Shown here: positions 1-7,359 of the stretch, piece by piece
Numbering within the stretch: the first letter of the stretch is position 1
Layout of the letters: each line of letters starts with the position of its first letter
Source of the DNA: an uncultured Gammaproteobacteria bacterium
GTDB lineage: Bacteria > Pseudomonadota > Gammaproteobacteria > Pseudomonadales > Pseudohongiellaceae
DNA: 64,000 nt
Direction of reading: 5' to 3'
Assembly: GCA_913060975.1 (NCBI GenBank)
Contig: CAJXVC010000006.1
Location: 186,001 to 250,000 of the forward strand
Position numbers and translations under genes: made by a program
The notes under the pieces: generated by a model
Seen by the model: the letters and a program-made list of their open reading frames with translations, nothing else
Told to the model about the DNA's origin: nothing
Databases searched by the model: none

Positions 1-186
1 AGGTTGCTTGCGTTGATCGCTATTTAGCCAGAGGGTAAAACGGTGGAGTTGGTAATAATTTCGTAATGTATAAATGATAGCCAGAATGAGAAGGGCCCAA
101 AGCAGCTGACCAATGAGGAAACCGAACAGGGCGACACCTGACCAGATGAGCAGGTGTCTTTTGATGTGGTCATGCCAGTTCCGCAC
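1..186 (-). CDS. phoR: Phosphate regulon sensor kinase PhoR, N-terminus (3' part outside window)
   Basis: Sensor histidine kinase of the PhoR/PhoB phosphate-starvation system, cut by the left window edge; only the first 62 codons are visible. The frame is open to base 1 and begins at a GTG (184-186) preceded by TGAGGA at 7-base spacing, with an in-frame stop further upstream. The peptide is a short basic stretch, a double hydrophobic segment at about residues 12-42, then NYYQLHRFTLWL. That is the typical PhoR start: two membrane passes followed by a YQLxRLxxWL-like linker before the PAS and kinase domains. No kinase motif can be seen, so the call rests on this N-terminal pattern alone. PhoB would be expected upstream of phoR, but the region to the right holds a divergent porin gene instead. 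Confidence 0.7.
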   Translation of the reverse strand, partial: MRNWHDHIKRHLLIWSGVALFGFLIGQLLWALLILAIIYTLRNYYQLHRFTLWLNSDQRKQP

Positions 187-514
187 GCGGCAGTCCTCAG
201 CTTGCTATGGGTTTGAGTGCCATGGTCATCTGGCTGTGAAGCCACTAATCAAGGCGTTCCACGTTCGTCGAGTGTACGGAAAATCCTACAATGCCTGATT
301 GCTAAATCCCAGCAAAATCCAGTGTCAGGCGGCCAGTTCAGGCCGGGCGATTTTCGCATGTCTTATATTTGTGCGCCACACTATCCGCAACGATATTAGA
401 TGCTACAATACGCTCTCTAAACCTACCGGGAAGTTCCGGAATGGTCCGAACATCCACAATCGGATTAGAGACGTAGTGGCAATACATAGCAATTTGGAGG
501 CGACAGAGAAAAGG
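187..514. other. Divergent intergenic region between phoR and the OmpA-like gene
   Basis: About 330 bases without a convincing gene. The frame of the OmpA-like gene is open back to 299, but that stretch encodes no signal peptide or recognisable domain, so I read it as 5' untranslated. It holds an extended -10 candidate at 401-409 and the purine-rich leader of the porin gene. I could not recognise a Pho box. Confidence 0.5.
401..409 (+). promoter_or_regulatory. Extended -10 promoter candidate for the OmpA-like gene
   Basis: TGCTACAAT fits an extended -10 (TGn followed by TACAAT), about 105 bases before the proposed ATG. No good -35 lies at the usual distance, which is tolerated at extended -10 promoters. 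Sequence match only. Confidence 0.3.
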
Positions 515-1549
515 ATGCGTAAATTATCGTTGGTTTTAGGTTTTGTCAGTATTTTGGGTTCATTGAACTCAGTTCAGGCGGCAGAAGGGCAGTTCTACAT
601 TGCGCCAGGCTTACAATGGATGGATTTCGATGGTAATCGGGGGCTGGAAAACGACACTGGTCCGATTCTGGGTCTGGGTTACGATTTCACCGACCGTACC
701 AGTTTTGAGCTGAGCACATTCGATCTGGATCCGTCTGTTAACGGCGGCGGTGAGATTGATCTTGATCACTACAAACTGGACATGTTCTACGATTTGAACG
801 ACAACGACGGCCGCGTAACGCCATTCGTGGTGGGCGGTCTGGGTAACACGGATTTTAACGGTGAAAACTCCACCATGATCGATGTGGGAGCCGGTCTGAA
901 AGTCGGTTTGTCAGGCAATGTAGAGTGGCGCACCGCAATCCGAGCCTTCAATTATCTGGGTGGTGACGACGACAGGGATGTGGGTATCGACTCGAGCCTG
1001 ATTTTCTACTTTGGTCGCGAATCACGTCCTGCGCCACGTCCCACGCCAGAACCGGAGCCAGCGCCTGCGGCACCAGCACCGGATTCGGACCGTGACGGTG
1101 TGCCAGATTCCCGCGACGAGTGTCCCGATACGCCAATGAACTACGCCGTAGATGACGTAGGCTGCCCAATTCCTGTGGAAGAAGTAGCGCGTGTTGAACT
1201 GGACGTCTTGTTCGAGTTCGACCGTGATGTTGTACGCCCTCAGTATCTGCCAGAAATCGAAGAAGTGGCGGAATTCATGGAACAGTATCCTGATGTCGTG
1301 GTTGAGCTTGAAGGCCACACCGACAGCATGGGTACCAACGAATACAATCAGGATCTGTCGCAGCGCCGTGCCAATGCTGTGCGCCAGTCTTTGATTGATG
1401 ACTTCGATGTGCAGGGTAGCCGCATCACAGCCACTGGCTATGGTGAAGAGCAGCCAGTAGCGACGAATGATACGGCCGCTGGTCGCCAAGAGAACCGCCG
1501 CGTTATCACGGTGATCATCAAGACTCTGCAGCGCTATCGTCCGCGCTAA
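515..1549 (+). CDS. OmpA-family outer membrane protein (beta-barrel plus peptidoglycan-binding domain)
   Basis: Outer membrane protein expected to anchor the outer membrane to peptidoglycan. The ATG at 515 is chosen because it begins a clear signal peptide (basic MRK, hydrophobic core, cleavage after VQA near residue 22); GGAGG lies 14 bases upstream and AAAGG directly upstream. Order of the 344 residues: signal peptide; OmpA-like barrel at about 23-165 with alternating aromatic and Gly-rich strands; a Pro/Ala/Glu linker; a thrombospondin type-3-like calcium motif DSDRDGVPDSRDECPDTP; and a C-terminal OmpA/Pal domain at about 225-335 with GHTDSMG and NQDLSQRRANAV, the peptidoglycan-binding signature. 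It is followed by a stem-loop and appears monocistronic. The family is secure; the exact orthologue (OmpA or OprF type) is not. Confidence 0.9.
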   Translation: MRKLSLVLGFVSILGSLNSVQAAEGQFYIAPGLQWMDFDGNRGLENDTGPILGLGYDFTDRTSFELSTFDLDPSVNGGGEIDLDHYKLDMFYDLNDNDGRVTPFVVGGLGNTDFNGENSTMIDVGAGLKVGLSGNVEWRTAIRAFNYLGGDDDRDVGIDSSLIFYFGRESRPAPRPTPEPEPAPAAPAPDSDRDGVPDSRDECPDTPMNYAVDDVGCPIPVEEVARVELDVLFEFDRDVVRPQYLPEIEEVAEFMEQYPDVVVELEGHTDSMGTNEYNQDLSQRRANAVRQSLIDDFDVQGSRITATGYGEEQPVATNDTAAGRQENRRVITVIIKTLQRYRPR

Positions 1550-1558
1550 GCAATTGTT

Positions 1559-1588
1559 AGCCGGCGGTCCAACCGGATCGCCGGCTTT
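1559..1588 (+). terminator. Stem-loop terminator after the OmpA-like gene
   Basis: AGCCGGCG (1559-1566) and CGCCGGCT (1579-1586) form a perfect 8-bp GC-rich stem with a 12-base loop, starting 10 bases after the stop codon. The T tract is short (TTT then CCC), so termination may be partial. Confidence 0.5.
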
Positions 1589-1600
1589 CCCTTCCTGAAT

Positions 1601-2164
1601 ATGACATTCCCCCCACAGCCCCCTGTTTTTGCTATTCAGGATTCCGATTTGGTATGGCAGCCAATTGCTGACTATGGCAATGCACCGGGACAATACTGGA
1701 TGCCCTGGTTGCGGGATCCCGGTTCTCTGACCCAATTACTGAAGGCGCGCAGCAATCAGCAATTCAGCGTGCAAGTGCTGAATGAAGCATGGCAATCGCA
1801 GTTGCCACGGCATTTGCGACGCGAATTTGGCCCGGTCGCCGAAGATCACGAATTCTGGTCTAGACAGGTGCTGCTCAAGGGGCGTGGCGTACCCTGGGTG
1901 ATGGCGCATACACTGATTCCCAAACACAGCTTGCAGGGCAAATTACAGCAATTGCTCGAACTGTCGAACCAGCCATTGGGAGAATTCCTGTTCAGTCAGC
2001 CAGGTTTGATTCGGGCGGGGCTGGAAATTACACCCGCTGGAGAATCTGGCTGGGGCCGGCGCAGTGTGTTTATTCTGCACAGTAAGCCCATCATGGTGGC
2101 CGAATTTTTCCTGCCGGCACTGTTGGACGATGTGCCTGAGACACAAGACGCTTCCGCTAGCTAA
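1601..2164 (+). CDS. ubiC: Chorismate--pyruvate lyase
   Basis: Converts chorismate to 4-hydroxybenzoate and pyruvate, the first committed step of ubiquinone synthesis, in the cytoplasm. The 187 residues match the usual family length. Family features in order: W-x-x-W then GSLTQLL near residues 35-47; a basic RQVLLKGRGVPWVMAHTLIP block near 88-107; PLGEFLFSQPG; and a WGRRSVF motif near 150 followed by VAEFFLP. ubiA, a frequent partner, is not next to it; the next gene is the sigma factor on the same strand. The ATG at 1601 lies 15 bases after the upstream stem-loop and has no strong Shine-Dalgarno sequence. Confidence 0.9.
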   Translation: MTFPPQPPVFAIQDSDLVWQPIADYGNAPGQYWMPWLRDPGSLTQLLKARSNQQFSVQVLNEAWQSQLPRHLRREFGPVAEDHEFWSRQVLLKGRGVPWVMAHTLIPKHSLQGKLQQLLELSNQPLGEFLFSQPGLIRAGLEITPAGESGWGRRSVFILHSKPIMVAEFFLPALLDDVPETQDASAS

Positions 2165-2203
2165 AGCCTCGCGCCGGCGCTGTATTCTGTCGCCAAAATC
2201 CCA

Positions 2204-2232
2204 TTCGAAATTTCCCCTGAATTGTCTATACT
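2204..2232 (+). promoter_or_regulatory. Promoter candidate for rpoS
   Basis: TTCGAA (2204-2209), a 17-base spacer and TATACT (2227-2232). The base before the -10 is C, giving CTATACT, the form favoured by sigma-S holoenzyme, so some self-activation is possible. The -35 is weak. It lies about 70 bases before the rpoS start. Confidence 0.4.
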
Positions 2233-2303
2233 GATTGTCAGTAATTGCCGCTGTCTGTTCAGACGGCGTGCATCAAGCAATGTGGCGAACATGGAGGTTC
2301 ACT

Positions 2304-3188
2304 ATGCTGCAATCCACAGAGGACTCCGAACGAGTTCGTGGCGGCTATGCCGCCGACTACAAGGACACTGCCCAGCGTTATCTACAAGAGATCGGCCGCA
2401 CTGCCTTACTGACGGCAGAGGAAGAAGTGAGCGTCGCGCGAGGTGTGCAGGCTGGCGACGAAGCCTGTCGCCAGCGCATGATTGAAGCCAACCTGCGGCT
2501 GGTTGTGCGCATTGCCAAGCGTTATCTCAATCGAGGGCTATCGCTTGCGGATCTGATCGAAGAGGGCAATCTGGGCCTGATTCATGCTGTTGAAAAATTC
2601 GACCCGGAGAAGGGGTTTCGCTTCTCGACTTATGCCACGTGGTGGATTCGGCAAAATATCGAGCGCGGTTTAATGAATCAGACGCGCACTATTCGCATGC
2701 CTGTTCATGTGGTCAAAGAGCTCAATCAGGTGTTGAAACATCGCTATGAGCTGGCCGCCAGAGGTAAAGGCGACAATGACATCGATGAGCTCGCACTGGC
2801 AGCCAGAAAACCAGCTGCGCGGGTCAAACAATTGTTGGCCATGAATGAAGCCGTGCTGTCAGCCGATGCGCCAATGGGCGTAGAAGAGGGCAAGACCTTG
2901 CTCGATTCGCTGAGCGGCTCTTGTTATCAGGCGCCCGCTTATCAGTGTCAGCGCGAGGAACTTGGTCATTGTCTGGCCAGTTGGTTGCAGGAGTTGTCCG
3001 ACAAGCAACGCAGTATTATTGTCCGGCGCTTTGGCTTCGAAGGCCATGACAGTCAAACGCTGGAAAATGTCGGTCTTGAAGTTGGGTTGACTCGTGAGCG
3101 GGTTCGACAAATTCAGATAGAAGCGCTGCAGATTCTACAAGCTATTATCAAGCGTGATGGGCAGGGGCCTGAAATCATTCCGGGCTAG
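2304..3188 (+). CDS. rpoS: RNA polymerase sigma factor, RpoS type
   Basis: Sigma-70 family factor for stationary-phase and stress transcription. ATG 2304 is chosen because GGAGG at 2293-2297 lies 6 bases upstream; the frame is open for 23 codons before it, but those residues look non-coding. The 294-residue product carries region 1.2 ([17 protein letters not shown]), region 2 ([30 protein letters not shown], then [13 protein letters not shown]), a region 3 MPVHVVKEL, and region 4 with a helix-turn-helix ending [14 protein letters not shown]. The RMPVHVV wording and the short region 1 fit RpoS rather than RpoD. It is somewhat shorter than the usual 330 or so residues. The common nlpD and pcm neighbours are absent, so an RpoS-like paralogue remains possible. 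Confidence 0.85.
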   Translation: MLQSTEDSERVRGGYAADYKDTAQRYLQEIGRTALLTAEEEVSVARGVQAGDEACRQRMIEANLRLVVRIAKRYLNRGLSLADLIEEGNLGLIHAVEKFDPEKGFRFSTYATWWIRQNIERGLMNQTRTIRMPVHVVKELNQVLKHRYELAARGKGDNDIDELALAARKPAARVKQLLAMNEAVLSADAPMGVEEGKTLLDSLSGSCYQAPAYQCQREELGHCLASWLQELSDKQRSIIVRRFGFEGHDSQTLENVGLEVGLTRERVRQIQIEALQILQAIIKRDGQGPEIIPG

Positions 3189-3243
3189 TGTTGCTCTGAG
3201 TAATCAAAAACCGCTCAACTTGAATGCCGTCAACGGCTGCATT

Positions 3244-4530
3244 ATGCTCTGCGTCCCTGATACTGCAGTTGATACTGTAGAGTATCGCCATCGAAACAGC
3301 AGAACACAGCAGAGTCCCACACCTTTGAAACCGCAAAATACATCTGGCGCATTGGCTGGCAAGTTAGTAATCGATCTCTCGCGAGTACTCGGCGGGCCGT
3401 ATTGTTCGCAGATCCTCGGTGATCATGGTGCTGAAATCATCAAAATCGAGCCGCCTCGCGGTGACGAGACGCGTGATTGGGGGCCTCCCTTTCATGAGGA
3501 GGATTCGGCCTACTTTATCGGTGTGAATCGAAACAAGCGTTCTATGGGTTTGGATCTCACCAAGCCGGAAGGCAAGGAAGTGCTGCTACGCTTGTTGGCC
3601 GATGCCGACATTCTGCTGGAAAATTACAAACCCGGTACCATGGAGAAATGGGGGCTGGGCTATGAAGAGGTGCTGAAGGAAAAGTTTCCTCGTCTGATTC
3701 ATTGTCGGATCAGTGGCTTTGGCAGTGATGGACCCTGGGGCGGTTTTCCGGGGTACGATGCTATTATTCAGGCCATGGCTGGCTGGTTCAGTATCAATGG
3801 CGAAGAGGGCAGCAAACCCGTACGTCTTGGCCTGGCTGGCGTCGACATGGGCACTGGCCTGTATTCAGCCATTGCCATTCTGATGGCCATGGCGGAACGC
3901 GAAAAATCGGGCAATGGGCAATATCTTGATATGACACTGTACGACTGCGCCGTGTCGCTCATGCACCCGCATATTCCGAATTACAATTTGTCGGGCAATA
4001 TTCCCGGGCCGACAGGAAATGCCCATCCCAACATCAGCCCCTATGACACGTTCCGCACCAGGACTGTCGATATCTTTATTGGGGCTGGCAACAATCGCGC
4101 CTTCGCCAAGCTCTGCAAGGAGCTGGATCGCGAGGACATGATCACCGATGAGCGCTTTGCCAGTAATATTGATCGCGTGAATAACCGCGATGAGTTGAAG
4201 GTGGAAATCGAAGCCAGCCTGATGCGCGTCGATGGTGAGGAAATTTGCAATGTGCTGGCCTCTGCCGGTCTTGCCGCCGGGCCTATTCACAACACCCAGC
4301 AGGTGGTCGATCACCCCCATACGCATCACCGGCAGATGACGGTGCAGCAAGGCTGGTACAAGATGACCGGTACGCCGATCAAGCTGTCTCGCACCCCGGG
4401 CGGTATTCGCCATTTGCCGCCTAAATACGGGGCCAATACCCGTGAACTGTTGCTTGAATTCGGTTTTCAAGAAGCTGAAATCGACAGTTTGTTAGCCGAG
4501 CAGGTCATTCTCGACCGCCGCCAGAGCTAG
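3244..4530 (+). CDS. CaiB/BaiF family (family III) CoA-transferase
   Basis: Moves CoA between carboxylic acids in the cytoplasm; the substrate cannot be told from sequence. The 428-residue protein has the family opening LVIDLSRVLGGPYCSQILGDHGAEIIKIEPP (residues 41-71 in two adjoining parts), LLENYKPGTMEKWGLGYE near 124-141, the catalytic aspartate D201 in GVDMGTGLY, and GPIHNTQQVVDHP near the end. The start is uncertain. An open frame extends back to 3154 inside rpoS, and ATG 3244 has no clear ribosome site and leaves about 35 residues before the domain. A TTG near 3322 would give a more typical length. It is followed by a stem-loop, so it probably ends its own transcript. Confidence 0.85.
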   Translation: MLCVPDTAVDTVEYRHRNSRTQQSPTPLKPQNTSGALAGKLVIDLSRVLGGPYCSQILGDHGAEIIKIEPPRGDETRDWGPPFHEEDSAYFIGVNRNKRSMGLDLTKPEGKEVLLRLLADADILLENYKPGTMEKWGLGYEEVLKEKFPRLIHCRISGFGSDGPWGGFPGYDAIIQAMAGWFSINGEEGSKPVRLGLAGVDMGTGLYSAIAILMAMAEREKSGNGQYLDMTLYDCAVSLMHPHIPNYNLSGNIPGPTGNAHPNISPYDTFRTRTVDIFIGAGNNRAFAKLCKELDREDMITDERFASNIDRVNNRDELKVEIEASLMRVDGEEICNVLASAGLAAGPIHNTQQVVDHPHTHHRQMTVQQGWYKMTGTPIKLSRTPGGIRHLPPKYGANTRELLLEFGFQEAEIDSLLAEQVILDRRQS

Positions 4531-4543
4531 CCAACCCCAATCA

Positions 4544-4565
4544 AACCGGGCTGTTCAGCCCGGTT
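4544..4565 (+). terminator. Stem-loop after the CoA-transferase gene
   Basis: AACCGGGCTG and CAGCCCGGTT form a perfect 10-bp inverted repeat with two bases between. No T tract follows on either strand, so it may be a weak or factor-assisted terminator. Confidence 0.45.
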
Positions 4566-4607
4566 GCGCCCATCTAGCTTACTTTTCACTTTTTTTGTTG
4601 TCGCCTG

Positions 4608-4635
4608 TTGCAAGTTGCTGAGTTGGTGTTATAGT
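4608..4635 (+). promoter_or_regulatory. Promoter of the GntR-ABC operon
   Basis: TTGCAA (4608-4613), a 16-base spacer, TATAGT (4630-4635). Transcription would begin near 4642, giving a leader of roughly 25 bases before the GTG start at 4668. The -10 lies inside the palindromic operator, the layout expected for self-repression. Confidence 0.6.
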
Positions 4636-4647
4636 TATGTATAACAC
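4626..4647. promoter_or_regulatory. Palindromic operator for the YtrA-type GntR repressor
   Basis: GTGTTATA (4626-4633), a 6-base centre, TATAACAC (4640-4647): a perfect inverted repeat with 8-base arms. It covers the -10 element and ends 20 bases before the regulator gene. GntR dimers of the YtrA group typically bind GT-rich/AC-rich dyads of this kind in their own promoters. Confidence 0.65.
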
Positions 4648-4667
4648 TAGATCAGTAGTACACTACC

Positions 4668-5024
4668 GTGCAAATCAACTGGAACAACAAAGAACCAATT
4701 TACCTGCAGCTTCGCGACCGGCTCGTGGAGCTGATTATGGATGGGGATCTGACCGAGGGGGATGCGTTGCCATCCGTGCGTCAGATTTCCAGTGAGCAGC
4801 GCATCAATCCCATAACGGTGTCGAAAGCCCTGCAGCTATTGGTGGACGACGGGTTAGTAGAAAAAAAACGGGGGCTAGGAATGTATGTGGTTAATGGAGC
4901 AAGAGAACAATTGGCAAAACAAGAGCGCGAAAAGTTCCTGCATGACGAATGGCCGCAAATTGCGGAGCGTATTGAAAGACTTGGGCTGGCACTTGATGAC
5001 CTTATTGGCCGCGACAAGAATTGA
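4668..5024 (+). CDS. GntR-family transcriptional regulator, YtrA subfamily
   Basis: DNA-binding repressor of 118 residues. The winged helix at about residues 8-75 has the family opening EPIYLQLRDRLVELIMDG, LPSVRQIS, the recognition helix NPITVSKALQLLVDDGLVEKKRG, and a wing ending GMYVV. A short dimerisation tail of about 40 residues, not a ligand-binding FCD or UTRA domain, places it with YtrA. It starts at GTG with little Shine-Dalgarno sequence on a short leader. ABC transporter genes follow 26 bases downstream, as in ytr-type operons that respond to cell-envelope stress in other bacteria. Self-regulation through the palindrome at 4626-4647 is inferred. Confidence 0.9.
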   Translation: MQINWNNKEPIYLQLRDRLVELIMDGDLTEGDALPSVRQISSEQRINPITVSKALQLLVDDGLVEKKRGLGMYVVNGAREQLAKQEREKFLHDEWPQIAERIERLGLALDDLIGRDKN

Positions 5025-5050
5025 TCGAGCGAAATTATTAGGACAGTTTC

Positions 5051-5917
5051 ATGAACGCAATCGTTGAAGCCAGAGCGCTACGCAAGACCTTTGGGGATTT
5101 TCAGGTGTTGAACAACATCGACCTGAATATACCGCTGGGTTCTATAACCGGACTCATAGGTCCCAATGGCGCTGGCAAGACTACGACCCTGAAAGCCTTG
5201 ATCGGGCTTTGCGATGTCGACGGTGAGCTCACCGTAGCGGGCCGTGACCCGCGCGAGTCCAGACACAAGCTGATGGAAGACGTCTGCTTTATCGCCGATG
5301 TTGGCATATTGCCCAAGTGGCTGCGCGTCAATCAAATCATTGACTATGTTGAAGCAGTCCATCCGCGCTTCGATCGCAGTAAGGCTGAGAAGTTTCTTGC
5401 CACCACTGATATCCCGGCCAAAAAGCGTATCAAGGAATTATCCAAAGGGATGGTGACCCAGTTGCATTTGGCGCTGGTGATGGCAATCGATGTGAAGTTA
5501 CTGGTATTGGATGAGCCAACGCTGGGCCTGGATATTATTTACCGTAAGGAATTTTATGATCGCTTGCTGAATGATTATTTTGACGGCGAGCGCACGATTA
5601 TTATCAGTACCCATCAGGTTGAGGAAATCGAAACCTTGCTCTCACAACTTATTTTCATCAATCGTGGTGAAATCGTGTTGGACAGTCAGATGAGTGAGTT
5701 AGCCGATCACTATGCAGAAGTCGTTGTGGATACAGCGAATCTTGCGCAAGCGGATGCGTTACAACCTATCCACAAGCGGAAATTGCTCGGCAAATATGCC
5801 TATACCTATGAGGGGGTAGCGAAAGACAAGTTACAGGAATTAGGCGAAGTGCTGGTGCCCAGTGTGTCAGACCTGTTTGTAGCCAAGTTGAAAGAGGAAC
5901 GCAATGAACAACTTTGA
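5051..5917 (+). CDS. ABC transporter ATP-binding protein
   Basis: ATPase subunit (288 residues) that would power the membrane protein encoded next. Walker A GPNGAGKTT at residues 37-45, a signature helix LSKGM that departs from the usual LSGGQ, Walker B LLVLDEPTLGLD, and the switch histidine in STHQVEE. The C-terminal 70 or so residues match the regulatory extension of single-ATPase exporters paired with YtrA-like regulators. AGGA about 9 bases upstream of the ATG can act as ribosome site. The permease start overlaps the end of this gene by 14 bases, so translation is probably coupled. The substrate is unknown. Confidence 0.9.
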   Translation: MNAIVEARALRKTFGDFQVLNNIDLNIPLGSITGLIGPNGAGKTTTLKALIGLCDVDGELTVAGRDPRESRHKLMEDVCFIADVGILPKWLRVNQIIDYVEAVHPRFDRSKAEKFLATTDIPAKKRIKELSKGMVTQLHLALVMAIDVKLLVLDEPTLGLDIIYRKEFYDRLLNDYFDGERTIIISTHQVEEIETLLSQLIFINRGEIVLDSQMSELADHYAEVVVDTANLAQADALQPIHKRKLLGKYAYTYEGVAKDKLQELGEVLVPSVSDLFVAKLKEERNEQL

Positions 5918-6755
5918 TCTGCGGCGCTATCGAGCAATGCTGAAGCGCGAAGTACTGGAGCATCCAACATTGTTCTTCGGAGCGCCTGTTTTGGAAGCCT
6001 TGCTAATCGTATTGATTCTGGCCTGGTTACAGACCTTTGTGCCGCTGGAAGAAAAGCGCCTGGCTGTCGAGTACATGGCGGTACTCTTCAATGGCTTGTC
6101 GCCGACTGACATGGCGCCAATCTTTATGCTATTGGCGATTCCATTTGTGGCTTCTTTGTATATCTCTGCAATTGTCTATCTGACGAATTCTCTCTATCAG
6201 GATCGCCGCGATACCAGTGTGCTGTTCTGGCAGTCGATGCCGGTTTCCAATCTGCAAACGGTACTCTCCAAAATTGTCACCATAGGTGTGGTGGTACCGC
6301 TCATCTATATGGGAACGTTGGCCATTATGTATTGTATTGGGGCGATCTGGTTGACTGTGATGGGGCTTAGCTACGAAGTCGAGGTCGCTGGCCTGGGCTA
6401 TATGTTTATGGCCGCGCTCACCAGCCTGGCACTGGTCTATTTATCAACAGTGGTCGCCTCTTTGTGGCTGTTGCCGACGGTTGGCTGGTTGTTGCTGTTC
6501 TCGGCCTTTGCCAAGCGCACACCTCTGTTGTGGGCAATCGGCGCATTTATCCTGTTGGGCTTGATAGAAGGCTTTGTCTTTAACACGCAATATTTGGCAA
6601 ATTGGGTGGAGAGCCGCTCTGACCCTTCTGGTTATTTGATTCTCAGTTTTGGTTCGGTGTTTGACCGCTTGTTCACCTATGACATGCTGTTTGGCATTGC
6701 TGTCGGCTCCATTCTGATCACTGGAGCGGTCTACATGCGCCGCTTTATCGATTAA
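5904..6755 (+). CDS. ABC transporter permease (ABC-2-like)
   Basis: Integral membrane protein of 283 residues, expected in the inner membrane with the ATPase encoded just upstream. I count six likely membrane segments, including ones at about residues 26-42, 72-96, 115-145, 155-205, 210-232 and 258-276. A short basic cytoplasmic N-terminus and a soluble loop after the first segment fit ABC-2 type permeases. It overlaps the ATPase gene by 14 bases and is followed after 10 bases by a small membrane protein gene. No substrate-specific motif can be recognised. Confidence 0.85.
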   Translation: MNNFDLRRYRAMLKREVLEHPTLFFGAPVLEALLIVLILAWLQTFVPLEEKRLAVEYMAVLFNGLSPTDMAPIFMLLAIPFVASLYISAIVYLTNSLYQDRRDTSVLFWQSMPVSNLQTVLSKIVTIGVVVPLIYMGTLAIMYCIGAIWLTVMGLSYEVEVAGLGYMFMAALTSLALVYLSTVVASLWLLPTVGWLLLFSAFAKRTPLLWAIGAFILLGLIEGFVFNTQYLANWVESRSDPSGYLILSFGSVFDRLFTYDMLFGIAVGSILITGAVYMRRFID

Positions 6756-6765
6756 GGGAAGAGTG

Positions 6766-6990
6766 ATGAACAAAATACGCAATCTGATCATGAAAAACCG
6801 CTACACATTACTGCTTACTACGATTTTCGCTTATATCCTCGCGGTGGTCGTTGAAGGCGCAGTAACTGGCCGCGATGCCAGAGTCATCGATCTTGAAAAT
6901 CCGTTTTTCGATCTTGATGTGCGAGATTTCGATGAATTCCGGGAAGCGCGCTCTGACGATGATGACGAAGCTGATTTTGATGACAGGTAA
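6766..6990 (+). CDS. Small membrane protein with a strongly acidic tail
   Basis: A 74-residue protein at the end of the GntR-ABC operon. ATG 6766 follows AAGGGAAGAG at good distance; a GTG directly before it is less likely. Residues 1-11 are basic, 13-32 form one membrane helix, and the rest is rich in Asp and Glu, ending in DDDDEADFDD. By the positive-inside rule the acidic tail would face the periplasm. I do not recognise a family. Its place, 10 bases after the permease stop, suggests an accessory subunit or regulator of the transporter. Confidence 0.7.
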   Translation: MNKIRNLIMKNRYTLLLTTIFAYILAVVVEGAVTGRDARVIDLENPFFDLDVRDFDEFREARSDDDDEADFDDR

Positions 6991-7135
6991 TCCGGGAGTG
7001 GTTGCTATGACGCATAGAAGTCTCGGTGACCACCCGTTAATTGGTTCAAGCTGACACAAAACTATTTGACAACACTACAAAGGCTGGCCTAAAGTTGCCG
7101 ACTTGCTCGCAGCCAGTAGGCGCCAAGCAGATCAG

Positions 7136-7179
7136 ATTGAATGCAGTTTGAATATAGATTGAATATAAATTGTAATTTG
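7136..7179 (+). repeat. Tandem 11-bp repeats upstream of the attenuator
   Basis: Three consecutive 11-base units start at 7136, 7147 and 7158 (ATTGAATGCAG, TTTGAATATAG, ATTGAATATAA), followed by a weaker fourth (ATTGTAATTTG). TTGAAT recurs at 7137, 7148 and 7159, about one helical turn apart on the same DNA face. The middle copy also serves as a possible -35. Phased copies of this kind usually mark a multimeric regulator site. TGAAT-N4-ATTGA partly resembles half of an ArgR box, but not closely enough to name the protein. Confidence 0.6.
7148..7176 (+). promoter_or_regulatory. Promoter of the leader peptide-GNAT-argD operon
   Basis: TTGAAT (7148-7153), a 17-base spacer and TGTAAT (7171-7176): a good vegetative promoter. 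Transcription would start near 7183, giving about 65 bases before the leader peptide ATG and about 240 bases before the terminator end. The -35 is part of the 11-bp repeat array. Confidence 0.55.
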
Positions 7180-7248
7180 GTCGATTAATTAACGCGCTCA
7201 TTGGTAGCGCAACTTGAAGCTCAACCAGAGACGACAAAACAGCAAACC

Positions 7249-7359
7249 ATGCTATTAACGCAAAACAGTTCAGTATCTACTCAAGCAGTTGCCCAGGCGG
7301 CAGCGGCTCGTCGTGCTGCGCGTGCGCGTAGCAAATCTCCCGGAGAGCTGTGGTTGTAA
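7249..7359 (+). CDS. Arginine-rich leader peptide (probable attenuation peptide)
   Basis: A 36-codon open frame ends 26 bases before a strong terminator. The peptide is Ala-rich, with four arginine CGT codons at residues 21, 22, 25 and 27, and ends PGELWL. The last Arg codon (7327-7329) is 57 bases before the terminator stem, close to the spacing in amino-acid leader peptides such as TrpL. The codons after the Arg cluster (7341-7349) overlap a sequence able to pair with the terminator. The next gene but one is an acetylornithine-type aminotransferase. The weak point is the poor Shine-Dalgarno sequence before the ATG. Function is inferred from layout, not homology. Confidence 0.55.
   Translation: MLLTQNSSVSTQAVAQAAAARRAARARSKSPGELWL

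Noticed and set aside
1022-1735. A 237-codon open frame on the minus strand across the OmpA-like and ubiC genes
   Set aside because: Antisense to two well-supported genes with clear domains; its peptide has no domain and odd composition.
3865-4470. A 201-codon open frame antisense to the CoA-transferase gene
   Set aside because: Shadow of a well-supported gene; rich in His/Arg and with no domain.
7136-7179. Standard ArgR box
   Set aside because: Only partial match to the box, and spacing of 11 bases is unlike the usual paired arrangement.
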